A stretch of 64,000 nt of DNA from Strongylocentrotus droebachiensis (taxonomy: Eukaryota; Echinodermata; Echinoidea; Camarodonta; Strongylocentrotidae), in NCBI GenBank assembly GCA_035222895.1, contig JAVYIG010000643.1:186001-250000 (forward strand), written 5' to 3'. Positions 54,001 to 63,871 of the stretch are shown here, piece by piece. The notes under the pieces are model-generated. The model saw only the letters and a list, made by a program, of their open reading frames with translations. It was not told the DNA's origin and made no database searches. Position 1 is the stretch's first letter, and every line of letters starts with the position of its first letter. The position numbers were made by a program, and so were the translations under genes.

Positions 54001-56651
54001 AGATTGAGGAAATTAATCACATCTTTTAGGTGTCCTTTATTATCAAAAAAAGATTATTTTAAAACAAAAGTAGGGGGGGGGGAACACTTTCTGAAATATT
54101 TTCAACAATTTCTTTCACAGTGCAAGTGAATGACCAGTAATTTATTTTTAATACTATATATTCATTTATATATCTATTTCCTTTTATTTTATATGCTTCT
54201 TTTTGTATTGTAAATAGTGAGGGGACTGGTCATGTGCTAGATACATGTACATGTAAAGCTCTGCAACCTAAACATCTGAAACAAATACTATTGGACTGGG
54301 AAAAAAAAGTCAGTTTCTAAAGGCCTATTTTAAGGACTCTGTTGGAAGTGAAAAATTAAATAGATGAACTACACTGTATTTATGATATCAATATAAAGCT
54401 TACAGTATATAAGCCATACAGTGTAGGTTACAGTAACATCAATTATATGCTATTTTAGTGTCTATCAGAGGAGTAATAGCTCTCTGAAAACTCAAAAGCC
54501 AAAGCTTTGATTATCAGAACTTTCAGAAGTTGTTGACCTAAAAACTAGTTATCTACATTTAATACTTGATAACATCATTGGAGGGCACATATCCAGCGAC
54601 TTTGCATTAATTTGTCCCCCCACACATGGGACAGTAATAGAGTTTCATTCATATATCTATCGATATACATTTGTTATTTGCTCATATTTTCCTGCATCTT
54701 TATTCTGTTTTATATCTTGTACAATTTTATTGAATATGTTTGCAATGTGTAATATCCTATGTACTGTACATGTATGTACAGTATGCTACTTTGATTGAAT
54801 TGTATCTTTGACTGTATTGTAACTGTGATGTATTGTCAGGACCCGATCGAAGACCAACTTTTGTCGAATGGACTTCCCTAACGACATAGAAATAAATATA
54901 TACTGTAAATAAATGAATAAATAAATGAATTAATACATAAATTAAAGTAAAAGAGGCCCTACAAGTACAAGTGGCCAAAATGAATAATTTTTCCATCTAA
55001 TAAGAAGTGTAGGGAAAACGATACTTATTTCTGACATACATGTTGGCCCCTACAAGAAGGATGATGGATACTTACAGTACATGTATATAATATTGGATGG
55101 CTTTGAGTGTGATACAAGAATATATGCTTGTCGTACAAATATTAAAAAAAAGGATATATTGCTCGAGCTAATGACAATATTGAACAAGTCGGAGACGAGT
55201 CCAATATTGTCACAGCAAGATCAATATATTCTTGTATCACACTAAAACAAAGCCATATTATTATCATTATTATGTATATCAGGCTGACTAGCGAAATAAC
55301 AAAATTTGACTTACCTCCTTAAATATGGCTTTGTTTTTGTGTGATATCGATATCGATAGTTGAAGTTCCCGGATGACTGAGCAATACGAAAACAATATTG
55401 ATCAGTCATCCGGGTACTGCGCTACAGATATTCAATACACTGATTTATTGTACCACTTGGAAACCTTATATATAAATGTACATGTACATGTAGATAATAA
55501 TTATTCATATCCTGGGAACACCAACAATAGTGACAACAGAGTATAGACAGGGGAAAATATTATAGTGCAAAGAGAGGCCAAGAATCGTTCACTTTGGATT
55601 CTGTTCAGAGGTGTGACTATGGCACTTTTTCTTACCTAATGAGCCCCTCAAAGCTACACGGTAGATAACTATCGACTGGCATTAAAGGTAAAGACCAGTA
55701 TTGGCAACGCCCCAATTTCAAAAAATGAAATGGAAGCTCTCATTACCAATCATGTGAAAGAATATGTTTTGACTAATACATGATGATAAAAAATTTGCCG
55801 GGAAACCGCCTACTAATTCATATATTTGATAAATTTATTTCTCTCATGGTCTGGTGAGAGAGATAGGGTAGTCCCATATACATCTTTCTGTGTATAGTGC
55901 TTGTAACTTTACGAAGAATGAGCCAAATTTCTTATCATTTTGATGATTCCAGAACCTTGCAGATGCTAGATGCTAGATGATCGACCTTTTCTGATCGATT
56001 CCACAACGATTCTTTCACAATGCAATCGCATGACCATTACTGGTCTTTACCTTTAAGGGAGATACCAGGAAATATTGCCTTTACTGAAAGATAAGCCAGT
56101 CAATACCATTTTACCTATTCCTTTGTGAATCAGGAAAGGGTACCATATGGTCACCATACCATGCGGCACGATCTGCTAGTCTGCTCAAACTTTAAGGCGA
56201 TTCAGCAGCTTGGAAGGTCCCAAATGTTAAATGGGACCAATACGGATCAGGCTGAATATTATTGAACACAATTTTTGTACACAAAATCAATGGCGGGACC
56301 CAGAAGAGTGAAAATATCAAGAATTATACGAGGCTTTCAAGTGGTACATAAATCAGTGTGTTTTATATCTTTAGCGCAGTATCTGGATGACAGATTAATA
56401 ATGCTTTAGCAGAGCTGCCAACCTTGTGCGACCAAAAAAAGGAATCATGATGGCAAAAAAAAGGAATTTCAAGCAAAAAAAAGGAATTCATTAAAACAAA
56501 ACTTACAACCACGCGCGACACAATTCCAATGCTTCTTTTTGAGAATACTTTTCTCTTCAAGTATGTTTCAACCTTAGTTTTCTATTGAATTTGTGATCAA
56601 AATAACATATTAGGGCAGTTGTTTGACGTGCGGTATGTAAAAAAAAAAAAA

Positions 56652-56692
<41 letters not shown>

Positions 56693-57723
56693 GTATTTTG
56701 TGAAAAAAAAACGTAATTGGGATTAAAAAACGGAACAATTCCGGGAAAAACGGAATGGTTGGCAGCTCTGCTTTAGTATTGCTCTGTCGATAAAATGTTG
56801 CTTGATTATCAAATTTGGTTATTTTGCTAGTCAGCCTGATATACATGATAATACTGTATGGCTTTTTTTGTGTGTGATACAAGAATAAGAATATATTGCT
56901 CTCGCTATGAAAACATATTCTTTAACAGTGTATCACACTCAAAGTAAGGCTGTGCACAACAGTGTAATGATGTACCCGAGTACACTCCTAGGCTTATAAT
57001 TTGTTTGATTTTTTTTTGTTGAATTTTTTGATTTGTTGATTTTTTTTCTTTTTTTCTTATTTTTTTTGCCACTACCATACCACTGGTGCAGTATCCTAGT
57101 ATCGCCGAAAACGCATGCAATTTTCCTTCGAGTTGCAGTTAAAGTCGCTGATTTAATAATAATAATAATAGTAAACAATGCTGTTTTAAAAACCAAAGAT
57201 GGCAGAATAATCTATTGTCCTCCGAGTCCAAACAGAAATCCAGACATTTGGTCCCAATTTCTGAGTGGTGAGTTTGACAGTGCTTGAGTTTTTTTTTTTT
57301 TTTTTTTTTTGCGGCCGAATATTCGGGTACGAAAAATCGTTCCCGAGTAGTTGTCAACCGTGCAGGTACTCGAGTATTCGACTACCCGTCGCAGCCTTAA
57401 CTCAAAGTCATCAAATATTATATAAATATTTGCCGCTTAGAACTGCTAGTTTACGACCAGCCAAATATGCAATTTTAATTATAGCATGGTAAAATTACAA
57501 ACAGATAGGGAATAATTGTTTACTTACCTAATGGGCCCCTACACGTGGGGCAACAGTTTAGTTTTGGTCGGCAATTTGAGCAGACTAAATGGCCGCTCTG
57601 ACACTGAAGGATGGGTGGTAGTACATAGTCGAAGCATACCGGACATTCAAACAGGCTGGCAAGGTCCTGATTGGTCGTAGGGGTGTGGCTTCGAGCCTTT
57701 CCATTGGCCGCAGGTCGGCTCAT
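47913..57723 (-). CDS. SIAH1: SIAH-type RING E3 ubiquitin-protein ligase (seven in absentia homologue)
   Basis: Join of 57723-57528, 50498-50259, 49270-49078 and 48090-47913 gives 268 residues plus stop, with consistent phases and GT-AG sites. Residues 27-61 form a C3HC4 RING (CPVC...[11 protein letters not shown]...CCPTC) that recruits the E2. SIAH-type zinc fingers follow (CRYASSGC...[18 protein letters not shown]...HLTHAH), then the substrate-binding SINA domain ([20 protein letters not shown]) ending [12 protein letters not shown] proteins form dimers and send targets to the proteasome. Identity to vertebrate SIAH1/2 is very high by eye. The MSRP start matches the human MSRQ start; an upstream exon (63184) could extend the N-terminus by 13 residues. 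SIAH1 versus SIAH2 is not resolvable: invertebrates usually have one gene. Confidence 0.95.
48264..48464 (+). mobile_element. Family A repeat, copy 5
   Basis: Full copy in the last SIAH intron, from ATAAAGCCTGTCTGCACTAG to GCAGCGGAGCTTTAA. The inverted terminal match AAAGC...CTGCACTA is clear. Confidence 0.75.
48771..48897. mobile_element. Palindromic MITE, family C, copy 1
   Basis: The ends CCTGTTTCACAAAACTTGTT and (reverse complement) CCCTGTTTCATCAAACTTGT surround CTACTGAAATCATGGCATTT. It lies in the last SIAH intron. Confidence 0.7.
48898..49048. mobile_element. Palindromic MITE, family C, copy 2
   Basis: Directly adjacent to copy 1, with the ends GGGTGTTTCACAAAACTTGA and CCCTGTTTCACAAAACTTGT. 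It ends about 30 bases from the exon 4 donor. Confidence 0.7.
49078..49270 (-). CDS. SIAH1: SIAH exon, first half of SINA domain
   Basis: 193 nt, phase 1 in (ATTCAG/GTGAAG) and phase 2 out (TATAG/GTAGGT). It encodes [20 protein letters not shown] through KQAENFAYR. The 5' half plus flanking intron is tandemly copied just upstream (49317-49462 and a shorter remnant). Confidence 0.93.
49317..49494 (-). pseudogene. Tandem partial copies of SIAH exon 4
   Basis: 49317-49462 repeats 49171-49316 (146-base unit): the 5' half of exon 4 with its acceptor (CAG at 49416-49414) and about 45 bases of intron. It encodes [20 protein letters not shown] and on to MLVL, then diverges. A third, shorter remnant is at about 49457-49494. 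No proper donor follows, so these are probably exon fossils. Confidence 0.8.
49984..50243. mobile_element. Foldback MITE beside SIAH exon 3
   Basis: GGTGTTCTTGAAAGCAGACT pairs with GGTATTCTCGAAAGCGGACT from the other strand. Inner arms contain CCAAGTGTCCATATGAATAT and its complement. The right end is 14 bases from the exon 3 donor GT. Confidence 0.75.
50259..50498 (-). CDS. SIAH1: SIAH exon with SIAH-type zinc fingers
   Basis: 240 nt, phase 1 to phase 1 (TTTTTAG/GGAGC to CAAG/GTAAAC). It encodes [20 protein letters not shown] through HKSITTLQG, with both Cys/His zinc clusters intact. A MITE (49984-50243) ends 15 bases from the donor, and the first ~50 nt of the exon with its acceptor is repeated at 50589-50642. 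Confidence 0.93.
50589..50642 (-). pseudogene. Partial tandem copy of SIAH exon 3 start
   Basis: Repeats 50449-50502 at a 140-base offset: acceptor plus the codons for [17 protein letters not shown], nearly identical to the original. The copied intron flank resumes after a SINE (near 50875, GGACATCAGCAAACTGAAAG), so the SINE inserted after the duplication. Confidence 0.8.
50658..50870 (-). mobile_element. tRNA-derived SINE copy in SIAH intron 1
   Basis: Minus-strand head CATGGCTCAGTGTTAGAGTA with the diverged B box, then GCATTAATCCTCATTACC-like body, and a TGATGATGATT end. Same family as 58172-58398. Confidence 0.7.
50875..51846. other. SIAH intron 1, no further gene seen
   Basis: A poly-T/poly-G run lies at 51180-51200. 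No supported frame. Confidence 0.5.
51847..52134. mobile_element. Foldback MITE, family B, copy 2
   Basis: The ends GGGGAGTGTTTCACAAAGAC and (reverse complement) GGGGAGGGTTTCACAAAGAC, with inner arms containing GTTGGACGTAACTATG; homologous to 46318-46614. Confidence 0.75.
52158..52312. mobile_element. Palindromic MITE, family C, copy 3
   Basis: GGCCCTTTTTCATAAAACTT ... TTTATGAAACAGGGC around CTACTGAAATCATGGGCATT. More diverged than copies 1 and 2. Confidence 0.65.
52313..53650. other. SIAH intron 1, no gene seen
   Basis: TTTACTTA-rich tract at 52620-52730 and T-runs near 52950-52990; otherwise unremarkable. Confidence 0.5.
53651..53947. mobile_element. TIR MITE in SIAH intron 1
   Basis: The ends AGTCCATTTTGTTAATGTTA and (reverse complement) GGGCCATTTTTGTAATGTAA continue through CAAATT(C/G)AATGC...GTCTTTGTGAAGTG, arms of about 55 bases. 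A relic copy is at 39545-39760. Confidence 0.7.
53948..55092. other. SIAH intron 1, no gene seen
   Basis: AT-rich. A segment near 54220-54345 (CATGTGCTAGATACATG, CTGAAACAAATACT) repeats 52775-52880 (TCATGTGCTGAAACATG). Confidence 0.5.
55682..56056. mobile_element. TTAA-flanked MITE (T2/Kolobok-like), type 3
   Basis: TTAA at both ends with inverted TTAAAGGTAAAGACCAGTA repeats, 375 bases. Shares only the TTAAAGGTA terminus with types 1 and 2. Confidence 0.8.
56637..56691. repeat. Poly-A tract
   Basis: About 50 bases of A with one short TATATT break. The neighbouring AAAAAAAGGAATTC and AAAAAACGTAAT repeats are similar A-rich units. Confidence 0.9.
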
Positions 57724-57752
57724 GCTGGCCACGCTATGCAGCTTTCGCAGGG
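57528..57752 (-). CDS. SIAH1: SIAH exon with RING domain
   Basis: Runs from an acceptor (CACCCAG ending 57753) to a phase-1 donor (TTAG/GTAAGT). The frame is open from the acceptor, so residues before MSRP ([10 protein letters not shown]) may be coding or 5' UTR. It encodes the linker ([12 protein letters not shown]), then [20 protein letters not shown] and the complete RING. Confidence 0.92.
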
Positions 57753-58171
57753 CTGGGTGAGTAAAGAAAAAAATACAAAGTCATACAAATATTAACGCTG
57801 CTATGGCGTTATTTCTTCTTCACAGAGATACATGAAGATGGTCTAAATAGCTCTGAGGGGTAACATTTTAGGACATATTCTCACAGGCAAAAGGGTCTTT
57901 ACAACAAAATTCAGGGGTCATTGAATCAAGAGAGTAGGCCTTTTCTTGCCAAAATTTCGATTGGAGCAGTAAAACCTGTGTAAATGAAAAATGAAACAAA
58001 GTCATACAAAAATTAACAAAAATACTGTACATATAGTGTATGGCATGATTTACTTCAATATGGCACCTCTCACTGATGCCGGCATACCATCATCTCAGGA
58101 GAGCTTCAAGGAAAGGCATTATCATTTCAAGTAGGATGGAAGCACAAGTTTCCAGCACTTCAAGAATAGTT

Positions 58172-58398
58172 TGTGATATTTGGTGATGGTGATGGTGGTT
58201 ATTTTACCTGATTGCTAAGAAAGCATAAATGCTTGTAAGTAAGCCACCAGACGGCCAGCGGCTTTAGGTCCTCTCTGAGGGACCTGGTAATGAGGATTAA
58301 TGCCTTACCAAAGGGCACTAGCGCATCGACTTGGTTTTGAACCCGGGTTACCGGATTACGAGACCAATGCTCTATCGACTGAGCTATCGCGCCTCAGA
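58172..58398 (-). mobile_element. tRNA-Thr-derived SINE, best copy
   Basis: Minus strand: head GGCGCGATAGCTCAGTCGAT, an anticodon loop reading CTCGTAA (CGT, Thr) and B box GGGTTCAAAACC. A body follows with GGCATTAATCCTCATTACC and a GGTGAT-rich end. Two other copies are at 50658-50870 and 38885-39020. Confidence 0.75.
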
Positions 58399-58472
58399 GG
58401 AAAGTTCTGTTGTTTGGAACCTTCATCATAAGATGCTTTTTCTTGACACCTCTAGAGACAATTTTATCCAAG

Positions 58473-58510
58473 GGGGGGGGGGGGGGGGGTGAGGTGGGGG
58501 GGGGGGGGTG
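58473..58510. repeat. Poly-G tract
   Basis: Two G runs of about 17 and 12 bases broken by GAGGT, immediately before the hAT-like element. Confidence 0.9.
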
Positions 58511-58516
58511 GGGTAC

Positions 58517-59953
58517 CAGGGCCTGACCTTTACTTTTTTTTTAGGGAGCCAGCCGGGCTCCTCAAGCACTTTTTCAGGGAGCCTGCAGGGGTTTCAGGGA
58601 GCCCAAGTTTATCACGTTTTTTTTGTGGTCATAATAATGGTCATTAACTATTAAAAAATTAAAACACACCGTCACGATACCTTTTTAATCATCAGCGCCG
58701 GGACCAGGGAGGGGTGTATTATTAAGTGTAAATGTGACCAAGAGGATTAACTGACTGTACTGAAGAATTAATCTTACAACTATTATGAAGCCCTTTGGCT
58801 ACAGTAACAGTCTAACATTGGACTTTAGGTTTTATCAGAATGAGATATAGTCACTCTTCCTCGCTCCGTCTGTTTCAATATGTTCAGTCAATCATCCATG
58901 CAATCTTCATTATTGCTCAACAGATTGAGCAAACGATAATAACATATTCAGAGAGGAAAGTAACTGACAAAAACAACTTTGGAAAAGATGTTTAACCACG
59001 AGGAACATACTTTTCTTTCAGAATCTTCCCAAAATATGATCATTTCATCCTTGCTCAATCTGTTTCAACGCATTTTTCAGTTTCCACTCAAATGGACATT
59101 CATCTTTGCTCAACCTATTTCAAAATAATAAATTCTCACTCAATGAATTTATTAAATTAAAAAAACTTAGCAGCATCTTCACCTCATCAAGAATTACACA
59201 TTTGGAAACTTTTGGTGCAATAATAAGTCCAAATCACATCAAAGTTATAAGAAAAGTCTTGTTCTTTTTTTTTTAATGCAACATGTAGACCAAGAGGCAG
59301 ACATACTAGCTAGTCTCAGCAGAACAGTATCAGCCTTAATTCAAAGTTAGATTCTGACCAAAAAATGTCTATAAAATCTTATTTCAAATATTCAGTCACT
59401 TATTAGTTACACTAAGTTTGAAGTTTGTAGTTCGTAAAATTATGTTCAAACAATAATCAAGTCCATCCAGGTACGCACGCTGAAGAATAAGCACTCACGA
59501 TCACAAACGCACATGTATCACAAACACGAGTCGACGTAAACATACACTCAGCTCTGGCAACGCAGCGACCACGTGCGTTTGTCTTAGTGTGTACATTCTC
59601 TGAGTGCACCGACATACAATGCAGCATGTATTGCGCACTCGTTATAACGTTATCATGCATGGCATTCCTGCACTGATCTCGATGTGTTTTCTTTTGCAAC
59701 TCATTATTCGCGCTGGAGTTGAGCCAAGTGTGCTTTGGAATGCCTAGCGCATATTTCATGATTTTGACTGCGGAATTTGGGTTTTTAGATGGATTAAAAC
59801 ATGGATTAAAGTGCTGGTAAGAAACAGCATTTTTTGTGGCTGATACTAGAAAAACTTAGGGAGCCAGCCGGGCTCCTCAAGCACTTTTTCAGGGAGCCCG
59901 CAGGGGTTTCAGGGAGCCAATGGCCACCGGGCTCCCGATAAAGTTGAGCCCTG
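58517..59953. mobile_element. hAT-like non-autonomous element, 1.4 kb
   Basis: Starts CAGGGCCTGACCTTTA and ends TAAAGTTGAGCCCTG, hAT-type CAGGG/CCCTG termini, with GGTAC on both sides. A ~70-base subterminal segment (GGGAGCCAGCCGGGCTCCTC and on to CAGGGAGCC) is directly repeated at 58547-58610 and 59858-59925. No transposase frame was found. The target duplication is shorter than the 8 bases usual for hAT, so the class is tentative. Confidence 0.55.
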
Positions 59954-60327
59954 GGTACTTACACCCCTTCCTCAAGAATATATTTTCTTGTACATGTTGA
60001 TTAAGCAGAATTCTCAGCACTCTAACTTCTCAGTCTCAGCTAATACATGTACTGTATGTGCAGCACTCTTGTCTACGCATACACGTAAATGCTTGATTCT
60101 AATACAACAAAACATGCAATGAACACACAATTTCCACATGTACAGCAACGCATATTTGTGCTAAAAACAAGTAAAGAGTATTAATGTGAAAAGTCCAATT
60201 TCATTAATTTATTCACAAACCAAAAATGCCATGTCAAAAATCCTGTACCATTAATTATGTGATCAAGTGCCAAGACATGGAAACCTCTTTTATTGCAATG
60301 ACACCCCCAGCCCCATGTACCAGTGAC

Positions 60328-60809
60328 CAGTAGGGGCACTGGTCCGAGAATGAGGATCGTCCACATAAACGAGGATATCCTCAAGGGTATACGCGGACAA
60401 AGTGCGTCCTAAATACAAGGATCCTCCACATTTTCGCTGACGTTTTTTTTTCTTCATTCGCCCTCTGCTTGTTTCGGGTTCCCGGAGCGCGCCCTGGATG
60501 TGAAAAACGGTATCGCGTAATAAAATACCCCCAGTTCACCCTCTACTTTTATGGGTTGTCTGCCTTCCCGAGGATTTATTGCTAATTACGTGAAAGTCTC
60601 TGTACAATAAACTACAAAGTTAATGTAAATGCATCAAGAAAATCATGTTTTCGCATCACCAACGCGCGGATCAGAAATCAGAAACGTCTGCATTTTCTTA
60701 TTTGGGCAGACGCGTATGGCCGCATTTACGAAGACGCCTATGGCCGCATTTACGAAGACGCTCCCCATTTATGCAGACGATCCTTATTCTCGGACCAGCG
60801 CCCCTACTG
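60328..60809. mobile_element. 482-bp TIR element
   Basis: CAGTAGGGGCACTGGTCCGA faces CAGTAGGGGCGCTGGTCCGA from the right strand, continuing through GAATGAGGATCGTC (about 45 bases). Near the right end CGCATTTACGAAGACGC is tandemly repeated. The surrounding 59954-60327 and 60810-61720 show no gene. Confidence 0.7.
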
Positions 60810-61720
60810 ATTATGTTATGGTCAGTGACGAATAGTGTCACTGTCAGTCACTCAGTGATGTCTTATTTGTTTTTTCTTCCTCGATCGACCCATTTCAAGA
60901 TTTCAAGATAATCATAAAAGACATGATAATAACGTCTTACATGCATTGTCATACATTAGTAACACTCGAGACCATCACTGACGTTCGGAACAACCCAATT
61001 GGGGCAGTGATTTTACAGTCTTTCTGACCTGCAAAACAAGAACGGGCTTCCCCGGCCCCCAGTGCATGGCCATGGATGTCAACACGATTTCATGAACGAT
61101 TTTCTACAGCTTCTTACGAAAAATATAGTTTTCAGGACGAATTTCATGCAAATACTAATGAACTTGTATGACTGGAATCTTAAGAACTATATCAGCATAT
61201 AAAAATGTGATTTCTTACTCAGTTAGAACTCGTTCTTTCATCACGAGAAATATTAGACATCAGATAATATAGTCAGAGCACAGTAGGAAGCCATGTACAA
61301 AGTCAATGCAGAAAATTTGCAGTGTTATTGTCTACGAAGTTTCGCTGACCCCCCTTGTATTTCGTTTAGACCTCGCTCTGTACAGTGCTAGCTCACAAAC
61401 AGAAGTTGATTCAGCGAACTACATACTCGGCTACTAGGCTATGATGAGTTTTCGAGTCGTTCACTCCATTTTATAAGTAGAGGGCCAAAGTAAAAAAAAG
61501 AGGGGTTTTGCCTGACACTTGCTCCTACAACAATTAAACTATTATAAGCACACTCTGTTTATTCGAAAGAATTTTTTATCAGAATACACAATATTTCAGA
61601 GGTTTTTTTTAGTTGTATTTGTAGCGGTCTCCTCTTAATCGGAGGGGGCGTCCAAAAAGCTTGACCCTTTTGACGAAAAGTATTATTGTGTGAATAATAT
61701 TTCAAGGAAACCTTGAACCA

Positions 61721-61888
61721 CCATGTCCCGAATTCTCAAAGGAGGTTTGTCGACAAACCGAGGTTTATGTGCGTCATACGACGCGTTTCGACGCGTTTTT
61801 ACAAACCTTGGTTTGTAAAAAACAAAAGGAGGTTTGTCGACAAACCTGGGTTTGTCGACAAACCTCCTTTGTGAATTCGGGCCCATGA
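61721..61888. mobile_element. Foldback element built of GTTTGTCGACAAAC units
   Basis: The CCGAATTC(T)CAAAGGAGG arm and its complement enclose three copies of the self-complementary GGTTTGTCGACAAACC and ACGACGCGTTTCGACGCG. About 168 bases, strongly hairpin-forming. Confidence 0.75.
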
Positions 61889-62169
61889 GTTTGGTGTCAT
61901 TTGAATGAAAATTTAATCATCTACATATTAATATTAATTTCAATAGAATTGGGAGTATCATCGAAATTTTGAGGGAAAAAAAAAATATTTTTGTTGTGAT
62001 TTTTTTCCCCCCAAAAAAATGTATTGAATTTTATTTTTAAAAAAGTATTATTTCCATACATTAAAAATTGGAGAAGTGTTTCTTTTCTAAACTTTCCAGG
62101 AATTGTCATGCCCATGGACAAATCTCGTGCACAGGATAGGCTTATATCTCTGTTCAGCAGGCGCGTACG

Positions 62170-62410
62170 CAGGGGGGGGGGGAGGGGTTTGGGGGGTTAA
62201 CCCCCCCCTTGGTATTGTTATGTGTGTATTTTTTTAGGACCCCCCCCCCCCCCTCTGCCCATGGCTGACCTATAAAAGGTGACCTTAACCCCCCCCCCCA
62301 ACGAAGAGAAATGTCAAATTTTCAAATTTCGAGACCAAAAAAAAATAGTGTCCTCAACCCCCCCCCCCCCCCCCCCCCCCCAACCCCCCCCCCCCCCCCC
62401 CCCCCCCCCC
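62170..62410. repeat. Poly-C / poly-G tracts
   Basis: Several C runs, the longest about 22 and 27 bases (62359-62382, 62385-62411), and a G run at 62171-62188. The assembly may be unreliable here. Confidence 0.9.
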
Positions 62411-62414
62411 CTTG

Positions 62415-63172
62415 AGCAAAGCAAACAAAGAGGTAAAATTGTGGTTACCATCTTTTTTTTAATTAAGTTTTTTTGCCAGGGTTGGGGGGCCCGGGCCCGG
62501 CTACAAATTTAAGATTTAAAAACACCTCCAAAATATTTTGTGTAAAGATCTTTCGAATAAACAAGGAGCGCTTCCTTTGTGTGGTAGTGGCAGGCATGCA
62601 ACTCAAAAACTAAGCATGATATTTGACTTTGACCCTCATCGAAAGTCCCTTTTTTGTATTTTCCCCAGATCTTGTGATATGCAATACAATTAGAGGGCCA
62701 GGCGGTGTAGAAGCCGGGCATCTGATGTACTCCCAATATTTTTGTGTGTGCACATGGCATGCACAGATAGGCATATGCCCCTACAATAATAACGATTATG
62801 ATATTATGATATAGCTCCCATATAATAATAAGAAAAAGAATAATAAAGTGATACGATTAAAGCAACAAAAAAAGTAATATTTTTTTAAAATCATGCTTTG
62901 TTACAATTAAAACATGAAAGTTCTTTTAATCGTCAGCATTTGAATTTTCTGTATTTGTACATGTTTTTGCATCCTATATAGATAATATACTGACAGAGAG
63001 AGAGAGAGAGGGGGGGGGGGGGTGGGATTGAAAAACTATATGCGATTTATCATCCTATCTAAGGAAGACTTACCCTTTTTAATCCTATAGCTGAAGAGAG
63101 AGAGAGAGAGCAAAATGGGGATTGCATACTATATGCGATTTATGATTATGCATCATAATCTGAGGACCACGT
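62415..63172. other. Upstream region of SIAH, no gene seen
   Basis: Two near-repeats at 62995-63050 and 63085-63145 (GAGAGAGAG followed by ACTATATGCGATTTATCAT-like sequence). Confidence 0.5.
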
Positions 63173-63174
63173 AC

Positions 63175-63262
63175 CTTTTTGCATCCTAGCTACAGCAGGC
63201 GTAGAGGATGACGTCTGCTGCTCTTCGGCTGGTTTGGGTTCCAGGGTGAGGGTTGATTATCA
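63175..63262 (-). CDS. SIAH1: Probable upstream exon of the SIAH gene (alternative N-terminus)
   Basis: The donor AAAAAG/GTACGT (GT at 63174-63173) leaves phase 1, matching the phase of the SIAH RING exon. The frame is open back to a TAA near 63262 and contains one ATG at 63184, followed by the residues MQK and then [10 protein letters not shown] from the RING exon. Used as the start, this gives 281 residues, about the length of human SIAH1 (282). The part before the ATG could be 5' UTR. No transcript evidence is available from sequence alone. Confidence 0.4.
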
Positions 63263-63707
63263 GATAGCAAGAAAGAAGAAGAACCAAAAACCAACCTGAA
63301 AGAAGATTAGAAAGAGAACAATCGTTGCTGTTGTTGTTGTTGGTAATAGTTTAATGGCGTTCATTCAGTATTGTTTTAAGAAAATCAGTTAAAAATAAGA
63401 AAACTGAGAAGAAAAATTTGTAATGATATAATAATTAATTAGTCAGTAACGCAATTTATTAGGGGTCCCTGGATGGTTTACAACTTCGTGTTTCTGCTTT
63501 TTTATAAGTTTAATCTGGTCAGCCCGGTTTCGATTGCATGAAAAACTAGCTTTGCCCGAGACAAGATATTACAAGATAACAAGAAAGAAAAAGAAGAACC
63601 AATATTAAAGCCACATCGAGATGATTAGAAAGAGAACAATGCGTGAGACAGGCACTAATACGCACAAGATGATTTTGTATTTATTATTATTATTATCATT
63701 TTAGGGA

Positions 63708-63871
63708 TACTTCCATTTATTTTCTTCATGTGCCTCTGCCGCTTGAACTTCTTTATAATCAGGAATGGGGGGGGGGGGGTAGCGGACTCCAGCAGCTGGC
63801 CCCTCCTCGAGGACATCAAGGTAAGCTATGTTTACTGTCCAAACATTGTATTTGGGCCTACTCATTTTTTT
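63708..63871 (-). CDS. Unrecognised short open frame at the right edge
   Basis: From an ATG at 63871 to a stop near 63707 the minus strand encodes 54 residues beginning MSRPKYNVWTVNIAYLDVLE, with PPPP encoded by a 13-base poly-G/C run. The composition (hydrophilic, Tyr/Glu/Pro) looks protein-like, but I do not recognise the family. On the plus strand the same stretch has splice-like ends (ATCAG/G at about 63764 and AAG/GTAAGC at about 63820), so the coding strand is not settled. Confidence 0.25.

Larger units (their letters stand above)
55093..56952. mobile_element. 1.86-kb inverted-repeat element with nested insertions
   Basis: The left end GGATGGCTTTGAGTGTGATA faces (reverse complement of the right end) GCCTTACTTTGAGTGTGATA. 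Inner arms pair ATGTATATCAGGCTGACTAG (55272) with its complement near 56835. Nested inside are a smaller hairpin unit (55098-55255), a TTAA MITE (55682-56056) and a long A-run (56637-56691). No coding seen. Confidence 0.55.

Noticed and set aside
58335..58398. Possible tRNA-Thr (CGT) gene
   Set aside because: The head resembles tRNA-Thr, but the B box is altered, there is no 3' acceptor arm, and two related copies share the non-tRNA body.
62279..62512. Proline-rich open frame
   Set aside because: Caused by poly-C tracts of doubtful length.
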